Below, piece after piece: positions 44,151 to 52,402 of a DNA stretch of 64,000 bases. Where the stretch lies: contig JAEINQ010000020.1 of NCBI GenBank assembly GCA_016342285.1, forward strand, positions 27,294-91,293, read 5' to 3'. Source of the DNA: Desulfobacterales bacterium (GTDB taxonomy: Bacteria; Desulfobacterota; Desulfobacteria; Desulfobacterales; JAEINQ01). The stretch's first letter is position 1. Each line of letters starts with the position of its first letter. The position numbers and the translations under genes were made by a program. The notes below the pieces were generated by a model. The model searched no databases. It had not been told where the DNA came from and saw only the letters and a program-made list of their open reading frames with translations.

Positions 44151-44270
44151 ACCACAAAGTTATAGCGTTTGTCAGTAAAGCGTTCCGATACAGGTGGTTG
44201 GTTAGGCCTTTCCAGGCGACTCAAAACATCCAAAATCGAAGCCTCCAAACGCTATAAATACTTTGTGGTT
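44151..44270. repeat. MITE-like element, family E (copy 2)
   Basis: ACCACAAAGTTATAGCGTTTG and CAAACGCTATAAATACTTTG form the inverted ends; the inside keeps CGTTCCGATACAGGT. It overlaps the 3' end of the CcoI gene and supplies its stop codon. Confidence 0.85.
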
Positions 44271-46725
44271 TACGCGCCTTTTTTTTAAGCAGGAGCAAGG
44301 TGTTGGCGGTCACGCTGAGGCTGCTCAGCAGCATGGCGGTGACCGCGATCAACGGCGTGAGAAGCCCGCTCATGGCCAGGGGAATGGCGACAAGGTTGTA
44401 GACCAGGCTGAAGCCCAGATTCTGATGAATCTTTCCGTTGATCCGGCGGGTCAGATCCAGAACGGTCAAAATGCCGGCCGGATCCGGTCGCAACAAAGTG
44501 ACATGGGCGGCTTCCCTGCCCAGGGGTGCTCCGGTGTTCAGAGCAATGGACAGATCCGCACCGGCCAGGGCCGGGGCGTCGTTGATGCCGTCTCCGACCA
44601 TGGCGACGTGACGGCCCTGGCTGCAAAGGCTGGAGACCAGCGCCGCTTTATCCTCCGGCAGGGCGTGAGCGGAAAATTCATCGATACCGACCGCTTCGGC
44701 GACGGCTGCCGTGGCGGCCTTCCCATCGCCGGAAACCAGAATGAGGCGAAGGCCGCGTGCCTTCAGGGCTGAGATGGTTCCCGCGGCAGTTTGGCGAAGG
44801 CGGTCGCCAAAGCGGAAGGCGGCGCAGACCTCATGGCCAATCTGCACAAAGACCCGGGATTCAGCGAGCCCGCCATGCCCGGGTGGCGCCGGCTCCGGCA
44901 GCCCAGCCAGGGCCGGCCCAGAGATAAAGGCCCGGGATCCGATCCGCACCTCACACCCGCCCACCCAGCCGCTGACCCCGTTGGGAAAAATGACGGTATC
45001 GGTCGCCTTTGCGGGCGTAATGCCTTCCCTGCGGCACAACTGAAGAATCTGCCCGGCTGCCGGGTGGGTCGCTTCGGCCTCCAGGGCTGCCGCCGCTTGG
45101 AGGATGTCGGCCCGATAATGGGGTGGGGTGATATCCAGGGCAACCAGAGCCCACTGTCCCTCGGTGAGGGTGCCGGTCTTGTCCAGCACCAGGGTGTCGA
45201 CCCGATGGGAGGCTTCAAAGGCCGAAAATTCCCGAATGAGGATGCCGGATCGGCCGGCAAGGGCGATTCCCGCCACCCGGGCCAGGGGGATGGCGATACC
45301 CAGGGCACAGGGGCATGAAATGACCAGGACGGTAACGGCCCGCTCCAGGGCCGCGGCCGCCGGTCCGGTGGAAAGGCAGGTCGCTGCAGTGGCTGCAGCC
45401 AGAAAAACCACCAGGGGCGTAAAGCAGAAGAGCAATCGGTCGGTTTTTCCCTCCATGGGGCTTTTCCGGTGAAGGGCCTGGTGGATGGTTTCGATCATTC
45501 TTCCCAGGGTCGCCTCGCTGCCGACCCTTACGGCATCGACCGTCAACCCGCCTTCCAGAAGCCTTGTGCCACTGGTGACCCGGTCGCCCGGCCGGCAGTG
45601 TACCGGGGTCGCCTCGCCGGAGAGCGAAGAGGTGTCTATGGCGCCCTCCCCCGACACGACCAGGCCGTCCACGGGAATGATCTCTCCGGTATCGACCCTC
45701 ACCCGGCTGCCTGTCGCGAGTTGCCCGGCGTCAACGAATCGTCCCATGGGGAAATCATCGGAACAGATTCGGACCTTGGTCGGCTTTAGGGAAAAAATGC
45801 TCTCCAGGCCTTCGACAATCCGGTCGCGGGCCTGGCGTTCGATGGTCTTGCCTAAAAGAACCAGGGTGATGAGCATGGAAGCGGTGTCAAAGTACAGATG
45901 AATGCTGCCGGCCAACAAGTTGAAGACGCTATACCCATAGGCGCTAAACGCGCCGATGGAGATCAACGTCTCCATGCCCGGGGCACCGGCGGCAAGACCG
46001 CTGATGGCTTTTTGGTGGATCGGCAGACCGCCGTAGAACATGACGACTGTTGCCAGCGCAAAGATCGGCCAGGAAATTTTTGCGACCGCATCCGGTGGCA
46101 GATCGGTGAAAAAACCGGAATAAAGAGCGAAACTGAGCATCATGACGTTCATGGTGAGCAGCAGGGATATGGCAAATCGAATGAAAGCCTGCCGTTTCCA
46201 TGCTTTCTGGCCCTCGTCCTGGCTGCTGCGCGCGTTGTAACCCAGCCGTTCCACACTTTTGGCGATTTGTTCCGGATCGGTTTTTAAAGGGTCGTAGCGG
46301 CATTGCAGGGTGTCCGTGGTGAAATGACAGACCGGGGTGAAAACCCCCGGTCTCTTGCGCAGGGTGCGTTCGATGACCCAGGCACATGCCGGGCACCACA
46401 TGCCGTCGACCTTCAACATGAGTGCCAGGGTGTTTTCCGGCGCTTCTTCGTTGTTCGGTTCCGGCTCGACTCGGCCGGCGATTTGGGCAAGATCTTTTTC
46501 CGAGCCCGGAATAATACCGGCGGCAAGGCATTCCCGGAAAAGATCGGTCTCCCGGAAGCGGGCCGGATCGGCCGTGTCGGCGGCTTCCATGAGAATGGCA
46601 AAGACCTGTCGGCATCCCATGCAGCAGAATCGGTAGGTGGTCGAAGGCGTTTCCAGGGCGTGACGGCCGTAGGTCAGGGGCAGGCCGCAAAGATCGCAGG
46701 CTTCGGACTTACGGGGCGGGTTCAT
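44221..46725 (-). CDS. ccoI: CcoI/FixI-type copper-transporting P-type ATPase
   Basis: An 834-residue P1B ATPase. The N-terminus has the CcoI-type cysteine cluster (CDLCGLPL ... RFCCMGCRQVF, residues about 9-50) and a ferredoxin-fold metal domain with DGMWCPACAW. The membrane metal site is VISCPCALGIAIPLA, the phosphorylation site DKTGTLTEG and the hinge VGDGINDAPALAGAD. CcoI exports Cu(I) for the CuB site of cbb3-type oxidases, which are encoded upstream. The start at 46725 (MNPPRKSEACDLC) was preferred over an upstream ATG because the cysteine domain begins there. The last 17 or so residues are encoded by an inserted MITE. Confidence 0.93.
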   Translation of the reverse strand: MNPPRKSEACDLCGLPLTYGRHALETPSTTYRFCCMGCRQVFAILMEAADTADPARFRETDLFRECLAAGIIPGSEKDLAQIAGRVEPEPNNEEAPENTLALMLKVDGMWCPACAWVIERTLRKRPGVFTPVCHFTTDTLQCRYDPLKTDPEQIAKSVERLGYNARSSQDEGQKAWKRQAFIRFAISLLLTMNVMMLSFALYSGFFTDLPPDAVAKISWPIFALATVVMFYGGLPIHQKAISGLAAGAPGMETLISIGAFSAYGYSVFNLLAGSIHLYFDTASMLITLVLLGKTIERQARDRIVEGLESIFSLKPTKVRICSDDFPMGRFVDAGQLATGSRVRVDTGEIIPVDGLVVSGEGAIDTSSLSGEATPVHCRPGDRVTSGTRLLEGGLTVDAVRVGSEATLGRMIETIHQALHRKSPMEGKTDRLLFCFTPLVVFLAAATAATCLSTGPAAAALERAVTVLVISCPCALGIAIPLARVAGIALAGRSGILIREFSAFEASHRVDTLVLDKTGTLTEGQWALVALDITPPHYRADILQAAAALEAEATHPAAGQILQLCRREGITPAKATDTVIFPNGVSGWVGGCEVRIGSRAFISGPALAGLPEPAPPGHGGLAESRVFVQIGHEVCAAFRFGDRLRQTAAGTISALKARGLRLILVSGDGKAATAAVAEAVGIDEFSAHALPEDKAALVSSLCSQGRHVAMVGDGINDAPALAGADLSIALNTGAPLGREAAHVTLLRPDPAGILTVLDLTRRINGKIHQNLGFSLVYNLVAIPLAMSGLLTPLIAVTAMLLSSLSVTANTLLLLKKKARKPQSIYSVWRLRFWMF

Positions 46726-46938
46726 CGAGGTGGTACTCGATCGGAAGGACGTTGCCACCAAAAAGGCACAAAAGCACAAAGAAAACCCATCAAAAGAGTG
46801 ATTCCGATTTGGCCCTCGAATTTGTGTTTTTGTATGGCCAATAGAGAAACGTTTCCAATATCCATCGCGGTTTTGCACAATTCGTGTGGCTATTGCCCAT
46901 CCACGAATTGATTTTCAATTGGATAGGCACCTATGGAC

Positions 46939-47081
46939 GTTTCCAATTCATAAATGTGAATTTTTGTCCAAGGTCAAGGAAATCGGTGCCATTGCGCGGA
47001 GGCGTAGCGCACTACGCCGCACAAGCAAATGGCGCCGATTGACGCCGAGATTGGGCAAAAAGGCCATTTATGGATGGAAAC
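46939..47081. repeat. MITE family I (copy 2, inverted)
   Basis: The reverse-complement twin of the copy at 41.3 kb, with the same 17-18 base terminal repeats and near-identical core. It ends four bases before the ActE stop codon. The rest of the 46.73-46.94 kb gap contains a periodic half-repeat (CACCAAAAAGGCACAAAAGC) and no gene. Confidence 0.9.
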
Positions 47082-47084
47082 GGG

Positions 47085-47603
47085 CTAACGGATGCCGAGG
47101 GACTTGACATAGGCCACGATCCGCCAGCGGTCCGTCGCCTCAATGGTGGTGGCCAGGGGAGGCTGCCGTTTCCCGGCAACACCGAAGCTGATTTCCGAAA
47201 AGATCTGCCCTTCGGGCATTCTCTGGACCCTGGCGCTTCTTAGGTCCCCGGGGAGCGGCGCAAAGCTCTGTCCCACCGTTGCGTTGCCGTCATGGTATTT
47301 GCCGTGACAGTGAATGCAGTAGGTCCGATAGAGGACCTGGCCGGCCTGGTTTACCGCGGCCGGATCGGCACCGGACAAGGGCGATACCAGCCTCTGGACC
47401 GGGACAAGGCGGACGGCCGCTTCACCGCCGCCCACCGGAACGGTGTTTTTGTCCATGGCAAGGATCGGCACTTCATGGGGCCGGACAGCCGGCGTCTCCC
47501 ACATGCGGCCGATCTTCATATTATAATCGTAAAAGGTGATGGCACCATAGGCCACCAGAAACACCGTTATGGCGGCACCACCCAGTATTGCAATCCGTTT
47601 CAT
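47085..47603 (-). CDS. actE: ActE-like monoheme cytochrome c of alternative complex III
   Basis: A 172-residue protein with one N-terminal membrane anchor and one CXXCH (YCIHCHGKYHDG). The region after the anchor, GRMWETPAVRPHEVP, followed by GAD..AGQVLYRTYCIHCHG, is the pattern of the monoheme ActE subunit that carries electrons out of ACIII. The rest of ACIII is encoded upstream, separated by the oxidase genes. The stop codon lies against a MITE. Confidence 0.8.
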   Translation of the reverse strand: MKRIAILGGAAITVFLVAYGAITFYDYNMKIGRMWETPAVRPHEVPILAMDKNTVPVGGGEAAVRLVPVQRLVSPLSGADPAAVNQAGQVLYRTYCIHCHGKYHDGNATVGQSFAPLPGDLRSARVQRMPEGQIFSEISFGVAGKRQPPLATTIEATDRWRIVAYVKSLGIR

Positions 47604-47831
47604 TTACTCCCCCATGGCGCCCCGCACATGCTGCGGGAACGGCTGCAACGGATAAACCGCGTAGGCACTCTGACCCGGAACGTCCGGGACCGGTCGGTAG
47701 GCCCAGTCCGGCTGGCCCCGGTCGCCAACGATCGAGAAGGAGAAAAGGCCCTTGCCGAAAATAATGGCCAGCATGACGGCGATCCAGAGCCATGTTTTCG
47801 CCGATGATTCGTGTTTGGTATCGTGAGTCAT
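47604..47831 (-). CDS. Small single-helix membrane protein of the oxidase cluster
   Basis: A 75-residue protein with one helix (WLWIAVMLAIIFGKGLFSFS) and a proline-rich exported tail. Not recognised. It directly abuts the ActE start and lies two bases after the previous gene, so it belongs to the cluster and may be a small ACIII or oxidase subunit. Confidence 0.65.
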   Translation of the reverse strand: MTHDTKHESSAKTWLWIAVMLAIIFGKGLFSFSIVGDRGQPDWAYRPVPDVPGQSAYAVYPLQPFPQHVRGAMGE

Positions 47832-47832
47832 A

Positions 47833-48108
47833 TCAGATTTTCACCCCCAGAATACCCATCATCAGGATATAGAAAACGGCCCAGACGAGGGCGCCGGTCA
47901 CAATGAGGGCCATGGCCAGGGGAAAGGGCGCATCGCGGTCCTCAATCCCATCGGGAAAACGGTAGGTGATGTGACGCTTGCGCGCTTCGCTGTCCGCGGC
48001 CTTGAGATGGGCAAACCCCAAGGCCGTGGCAAAGAGCAGGATAAAGACCAGGGTCGGGAACACGTAAAGGATAACGTGCTGCCAGTTGAGCAGGGCAAAG
48101 TAGCGCAT
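47833..48108 (-). CDS. Small two-helix membrane protein of the oxidase cluster
   Basis: A 91-residue protein with two helices (VILYVFPTLVFILLFATALGF and the segment around LIVTGALVWAVFYILMMG) and a charged loop between them. Not recognised by family. GGAGAAATCGCC precedes the ATG. By position it may be an accessory oxidase subunit. Confidence 0.65.
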   Translation of the reverse strand: MRYFALLNWQHVILYVFPTLVFILLFATALGFAHLKAADSEARKRHITYRFPDGIEDRDAPFPLAMALIVTGALVWAVFYILMMGILGVKI

Positions 48109-48192
48109 GGCGATTTCTCCGGCTGGCTGTCTCTTCTTTCCACTGAATTGACAATGTATTAAAAAAACACTTCGTGCAAATGATGCTGCAAA

Positions 48193-48353
48193 GGGTTCCA
48201 GGATTCAAGGGGTCCAGGGTTCAAGGCTCCCTTTTACTTCCTGTTTGACTTGAACCATCGGATCAACACCTTTGATTTTCTTTCTCAATTTTGCATACGA
48301 TATTTTTTTGTCATTCCCCTCGAACCCTTGAAACCCCGACTCCTTGGCCCCTG
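48193..48353. repeat. Inverted repeat element, family D (copy 1)
   Basis: GGGTTCCAGGATTCAAGG...at one end and CCCCTCGAACCCTTGAAACC at the other are inverted and built of 8-10 base near-repeats. It ends four bases before the CcoS stop. A second copy lies at 60.5 kb. Confidence 0.78.
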
Positions 48354-48357
48354 TATT

Positions 48358-48615
48358 TCACCCATTGTAAAGGGCAAAAATCAGAACGGCGGCGCTGGCC
48401 GCAATGCCGGCCGCTGCCAGAAAAAACAGGGCATAGGTTTCACAGCGGCCGAATCGGCTCACTTTGACTTTTTGTCCCTCCGCAGCATCGTTCAGCGGCA
48501 GGTATCGGGCCCGCTGCTGGTCGCGGAACTGGCCGTTGTTGAGCGCCCAGAAAAAGACCACCAGGCTGATGACCAGCCCCAGGGTCATGTATGTCACAAA
48601 ATAGGGGTAGTACAT
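48358..48615 (-). CDS. ccoS: CcoS-like cbb3 oxidase assembly protein
   Basis: An 85-residue protein with two helices; after the first comes ALNNGQFRDQQRARYLPL, the hallmark of CcoS, which is needed for cofactor insertion into cbb3 oxidases. The second helix is an addition to the usual short form. It lies within the oxidase cluster. Confidence 0.72.
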   Translation of the reverse strand: MYYPYFVTYMTLGLVISLVVFFWALNNGQFRDQQRARYLPLNDAAEGQKVKVSRFGRCETYALFFLAAAGIAASAAVLIFALYNG

Positions 48616-48663
48616 AAAAGCGGTTCCATTTGTTTTATTCGTTCAATTGGTTTTATTGGTTCA

Positions 48664-48990
48664 AACCCATCCAACCCATCCAACCCATCCAACCAATCCA
48701 ACCGACCCAACCAATCCAACCGACCCAACCAATCCAACCAACCCAACCAATCCAACCAATCCAACCAATTCAACCAACCCAACCAATCCAACCAACCCAA
48801 CCAATCCAACCAACCCAACCAATCCAACCGACCCAACCAATCCAACCAATCCAACCAATCCAACCGACCCAACCAATCCAACCAATCCAACCAATCCAAC
48901 CAATCCGACCAATCCAACCAACCCAACCAATCCAACCAATCCAACCAATTCAACCAATCCAACCAATCCAACCAATCCAACCAATCCAAC
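48664..48990. repeat. Tandem repeat of the 10-bp unit, block 2 (about 33 units)
   Basis: The unit CCAACCAATC, with scattered A/G, C/T variants, repeats for about 330 bases between the CcoS and CcoO/P-like genes. All frames are open, but the translations are low-complexity. On the transcribed strand it reads repeated GGTTGGATT. Same unit as the block at 2.8 kb and about twice as long. Confidence 0.95.
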
Positions 48991-48995
48991 CGTTT

Positions 48996-49931
48996 TTAGG
49001 GCTCATACGCCGCGTCGATGCCGCGGGGCGCGGTGTTGGCATCCGTCTGGTTGATGAAGTTGACGGCCACGTAATTGCCGACCTCCCAGATCTTTTCCGA
49101 CTCCAGTTCCTTTTTGAAATAGGGCATGGCCGTACCGGTGATGCCATTCATGATCTGGTAGTAGAGAATGCCGCCGGAAATCCCCCTGTCCTTGACAATG
49201 GTGAAATTGAGCGGCGGCGGGTAGATATGGGGCTGGGCCGGGCCCATGCCGTCGCCCACCGGGCCGTGGCAACCCAGGCAGAAATCCTGGTAGATTTTGT
49301 GCCCCCGGGCCAGTCCCGCCGGCGTGGTGGGATAGGGGTTGGGCAGGTCGCGCCACCCCTGGGGCACATTGTCGTGAATCCATTTCACATTGGCCTCTGG
49401 GCCGGCTTCGTAGGCCCGGGTCGATCTCGCCTTCCAGCGGGTCTGCCGCTGCATGCGCCGGTCGGCGTCTTTCATGCCCAGACCCTGGACATAGCGGATC
49501 AGTTGTTCGCTCCCTCCCGGTCCGAGAAAAGCAAAGGCCGGCATGATAGACAGGGGCCGGGTGAACCGGGGGTTGGTAAAGTGGGCACGGTGCCAGTCGT
49601 CAGGGTGCTCCCCGCCGTCCTGGGACAGGTCCGGACCGGTTCGCTGGGATCCGAGCAGAATCGGGTGATCGGAAATGTAGTCCCCGGCCTGGGCGATGCG
49701 TTCGGCACCCAGGCCCCAATCAATGGTCCGAATGGACTGGGTATGACAGTAGACGCAGCCATTGGCGATGTAGATGGCCCGTCCGGCCTGCTCCACCGGT
49801 TGCCTGACCCGGAAGGTATCCGATGGGAGGGTCCCCTGGGTGTTGGCATACGGCAGCGCCACGACCACTGCCACGACGGCAGCCAGAATCATCAGGCTTC
49901 CGATCACCACAGCCGTGGGCGTCATCTTCAT
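48996..49931 (-). CDS. Fused CcoO/CcoP-like diheme cytochrome c of a cbb3-type oxidase
   Basis: A 311-residue protein with one N-terminal anchor and two CXXCH sites. The first domain ([20 protein letters not shown], then [14 protein letters not shown]) is like CcoO; the second ([20 protein letters not shown]) is like a CcoP heme domain. Together they would pass electrons to the CcoN heme b. A classical operon has separate CcoO and a two-heme CcoP; here a single short protein stands in. The start overlaps the ccoN stop in ATGA. Confidence 0.85.
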   Translation of the reverse strand: MKMTPTAVVIGSLMILAAVVAVVVALPYANTQGTLPSDTFRVRQPVEQAGRAIYIANGCVYCHTQSIRTIDWGLGAERIAQAGDYISDHPILLGSQRTGPDLSQDGGEHPDDWHRAHFTNPRFTRPLSIMPAFAFLGPGGSEQLIRYVQGLGMKDADRRMQRQTRWKARSTRAYEAGPEANVKWIHDNVPQGWRDLPNPYPTTPAGLARGHKIYQDFCLGCHGPVGDGMGPAQPHIYPPPLNFTIVKDRGISGGILYYQIMNGITGTAMPYFKKELESEKIWEVGNYVAVNFINQTDANTAPRGIDAAYEP

Positions 49932-51298
49932 GAGCGGTCTCCGGGGTTAAAGAACAGGGTTCTGATAACGTTGTAAAGTCCCAACAGGGCGCTGGTGAAG
50001 ATCATCAGCCCCAGGGCAGCCCGGGTGACGTAGTAATGATGAATCTGCGGCAGCACGCGGTAGACGGTTTCCCCGTTGATCCAGGCATGCCCCTGAATGA
50101 GACCGGCGATGGTGAGCACCACGGCAAAGCCCGCGATGCCGATGAGCACCATCCAGTATTGGAAATCGGCCAGCAATCGGCTGTAGAGCGGTTTGCCGGT
50201 TATTTTCGGCAACACGTAATAAATCCCGCCCAGGGCGATCATGCCGGCAAAGCCGAGCACGCCGATGTGGGCATGGGCCACCACCCAGTTGTTGAAGTGG
50301 GTGACCCGCTGAACCTGAGGCAGCGCCATCATGGACCCCTGAATGCTGACGAAAAAGTACATGATGGTGCCGGTGAAGACGAACTTGGCGCCGATGTCCG
50401 CGTGGATTTCCCCGAGTTTGCCCCGGGCCGTGTACCAGATGTTGATCAGAAAGGCCATGACCGGAATGACCATGGCCACGCTGTCCACAATGGCCACGAC
50501 TTTAAGCCAGGTAGGCACCGGTACCTGGAGCAGGTGGTGGGTGCCGACGTGGGTGTAGATCACCAGCAGTGCCCAAAAACCGAGAAGGGAGAGGGTGTGG
50601 CTGTACAGGGGCGCACGGCAGGCCCGGGGGATGACGTAATAGGCCACGGCCGCCGAAAGCGGGGTGAGCAGCAGGCCGAACACATTGTGGCCGTAAAACC
50701 AGAGCAGAATGGCATCGGGGATGCCGATCAGTGCCCCGGAGTCCGGCTTCCAGATCACGTTGCCCAGCGCATAGGTGGTGGCGGTGAGGACCAGTCCGGC
50801 GCAGACATACCAGACCGAGACGTAGAGGACCGGCTCTTTGCGCTGCCTGACCGTCATAAGGAAATTGACGATCAGCAGGGAAAAGACCAGCACCACCATC
50901 ATGTCCACGGGCCAGATCATCTCGGCATACTCCCGTGCCTGGGTGTATCCGGCGGCCAGGGTTACCACCGTTGCCACCAAGGTCGCGTTCCAGACCAGAA
51001 CCGTGACCACGCCGAGTTTTTCACTGTAAATCGTCGTTCGAAGGAGTCTGGGAAAGAAATAAAAGGCCGCCCCGAGAAGCCCCGGCGTGACGAATCCGAA
51101 CAGGACCAGGTTGACATGAATGGGCCGGATCCGGCCGAAGACGATCCAAGCGGTATTCCCGGTAAGGTCGGGAGCGATCAGTTCGGTGGCTCCGAGCAGG
51201 CCCATGAAGGTGGCCACGGTCATCCAGAACGCCGAGGTCAGGCAGAAGCCCTTGGCGCTGAGGTGTCCGGACGGGGGCGGTGATTCGGTGTCGGTCAA
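49928..51298 (-). CDS. ccoN: cbb3-type cytochrome c oxidase subunit I
   Basis: A 456-residue membrane protein with about 12 helices and the heme-copper ligands: [12 protein letters not shown] (low-spin heme), [11 protein letters not shown] and [10 protein letters not shown] (CuB histidines and the tyrosine), and [11 protein letters not shown] (both hemes). It reduces oxygen to water and pumps protons. The start is set at a TTG (LTDTESPPP) preceded by GGGAG at seven bases; the in-frame sequence upstream runs into an inserted element and is not coding. Confidence 0.93.
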   Translation of the reverse strand: MTDTESPPPSGHLSAKGFCLTSAFWMTVATFMGLLGATELIAPDLTGNTAWIVFGRIRPIHVNLVLFGFVTPGLLGAAFYFFPRLLRTTIYSEKLGVVTVLVWNATLVATVVTLAAGYTQAREYAEMIWPVDMMVVLVFSLLIVNFLMTVRQRKEPVLYVSVWYVCAGLVLTATTYALGNVIWKPDSGALIGIPDAILLWFYGHNVFGLLLTPLSAAVAYYVIPRACRAPLYSHTLSLLGFWALLVIYTHVGTHHLLQVPVPTWLKVVAIVDSVAMVIPVMAFLINIWYTARGKLGEIHADIGAKFVFTGTIMYFFVSIQGSMMALPQVQRVTHFNNWVVAHAHIGVLGFAGMIALGGIYYVLPKITGKPLYSRLLADFQYWMVLIGIAGFAVVLTIAGLIQGHAWINGETVYRVLPQIHHYYVTRAALGLMIFTSALLGLYNVIRTLFFNPGDRS

Positions 51299-51322
51299 GA
51301 CGGTTCTCCCAAAATGGAATTC

Positions 51323-51767
51323 GAAATGCCTAAAATGCGCTAAAATGCCTAAAATTAAGGATGATAGCCATATTTTATAATTTTTTCCCGATGGAAGTGA
51401 AAAGGGCGACCAGTTCGCTGGATTCATCATACTCTGGTTGTATTCTTTTCCAGGGCAACCAATGCAGCTCCGTTACAATTTCCAGCCAGTATTGTGTTTC
51501 GCTCGCTTCACTTTCACATATTGCGATCTTGTTCTTGAAATCCGCTTTACTGCGGGCTCTATTCGCTTCACGATAATTGGCTCCTACCGAAGAGCCGGAT
51601 TTAGTGATTTGGTTCCGGAGAGCCTTTCCTTCAGGCGTATTCGGTAGCTCCATCGATAACCGGATGATACGAACCGCAAACTCCCTTGTTCTTTTCTCCA
51701 GTAATTTTGCAAATTCTTTTTTCATTAATTTTAGGCATTTTAGTGCATTTCACACTTTAGGCATTTC
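51323..51767. mobile_element. Inverted-repeat element, family F, carrying a four-helix-bundle gene
   Basis: The left end GAAATGCCTAAAATGCGCTA (51323 on) and the right end, read on the other strand, GAAATGCCTAAAGTGTGAAA are inverted repeats of about 37-43 bases, each with ~10-base internal periodicity. Between them is one complete gene. The unit sits neatly between the ActA stop (five bases away) and the ccoN ribosome binding site (about 15 bases away), so it did not damage either gene. Confidence 0.8.
51375..51725 (-). CDS. Four-helix-bundle protein (23S rRNA intervening-sequence family)
   Basis: A 116-residue protein of the S23/bvp family: ELPNTPEGKALRNQITKSGSSVGANYREANRA and KIAICESEASETQYWLEI are the conserved parts. 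Members are found inside intervening sequences of 23S rRNA genes and scattered in genomes; the fold is shared with the accessory protein of diversity-generating retroelements. Function is unknown. Its ATG lies at the inner edge of one inverted repeat, so the repeat would supply its promoter or leader. Confidence 0.93.
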   Translation of the reverse strand: MKKEFAKLLEKRTREFAVRIIRLSMELPNTPEGKALRNQITKSGSSVGANYREANRARSKADFKNKIAICESEASETQYWLEIVTELHWLPWKRIQPEYDESSELVALFTSIGKKL

Positions 51768-51772
51768 TTTTA

Positions 51773-52402
51773 TCAACTATGACACGCCAGCCAGCAGCCA
51801 ACATTGACTTTTTTCTGCCGGTGGCAGTCCAGGCAGAATCCCATGTAAAAGTGGTTTGACTGGATTCTGTCCATGGTTTCGATCTTTCCATGGCAGTTGA
51901 AGCATTCGATCCCTTTTTTCAAATGGCGCTGGTGGTTGAACAGGACGTGCTCGGGCAGATAGTTGACCTTGACCCATGGCGTCGGCGTATTGGTGTTGAA
52001 ATAACGGTGTTCCTTTTGAATTTCCGGGTGGTTGGCAATGATATACGTGTGACAGTACAGGCATTTTTCCACCGGGGGCAGACCCGGAAAGGTGGATCGC
52101 TCCACGTAAGGGTGGCAGAATCGGCAGTTGATGGCCTTGTGCCCGGCGTGCACCCGGTGGCTGAAGGGGATCGGCTGGGCCGGACCGATATTTCCCGCCG
52201 ACGGAAAGTAGAAAAAAAGGAGAAACGCCGCCGTGAGGACCACGCAGCCGCCAACAATGGCCAGGGGCCCCTTGTTGGCGGACAGGGCCGCGACGAACTC
52301 GCCGAACGCCTTAAAAAAGACCATGGGCCGGCCGCGCGTGCCGATGAGAATCACCGCGACGATCAGGGTCGTCAGGGCCAGGGCGGCAAGCAGCAGCTCC
52401 AT
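51773..52402 (-). CDS. actA: ActA-like multiheme cytochrome c of alternative complex III
   Basis: A 209-residue protein with two hydrophobic segments near the N-terminus and four CXXCH sites (CRFCH, CLYCH, CFNCH, CLDCH) plus a CWLACH near the end that may be a fifth, unusual site. The spacing and the motif SHRVHAGHKAINCRFCH match the pentaheme ActA. The start overlaps the ActF stop by one base (TGATG). Confidence 0.85.
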   Translation of the reverse strand: MELLLAALALTTLIVAVILIGTRGRPMVFFKAFGEFVAALSANKGPLAIVGGCVVLTAAFLLFFYFPSAGNIGPAQPIPFSHRVHAGHKAINCRFCHPYVERSTFPGLPPVEKCLYCHTYIIANHPEIQKEHRYFNTNTPTPWVKVNYLPEHVLFNHQRHLKKGIECFNCHGKIETMDRIQSNHFYMGFCLDCHRQKKVNVGCWLACHS

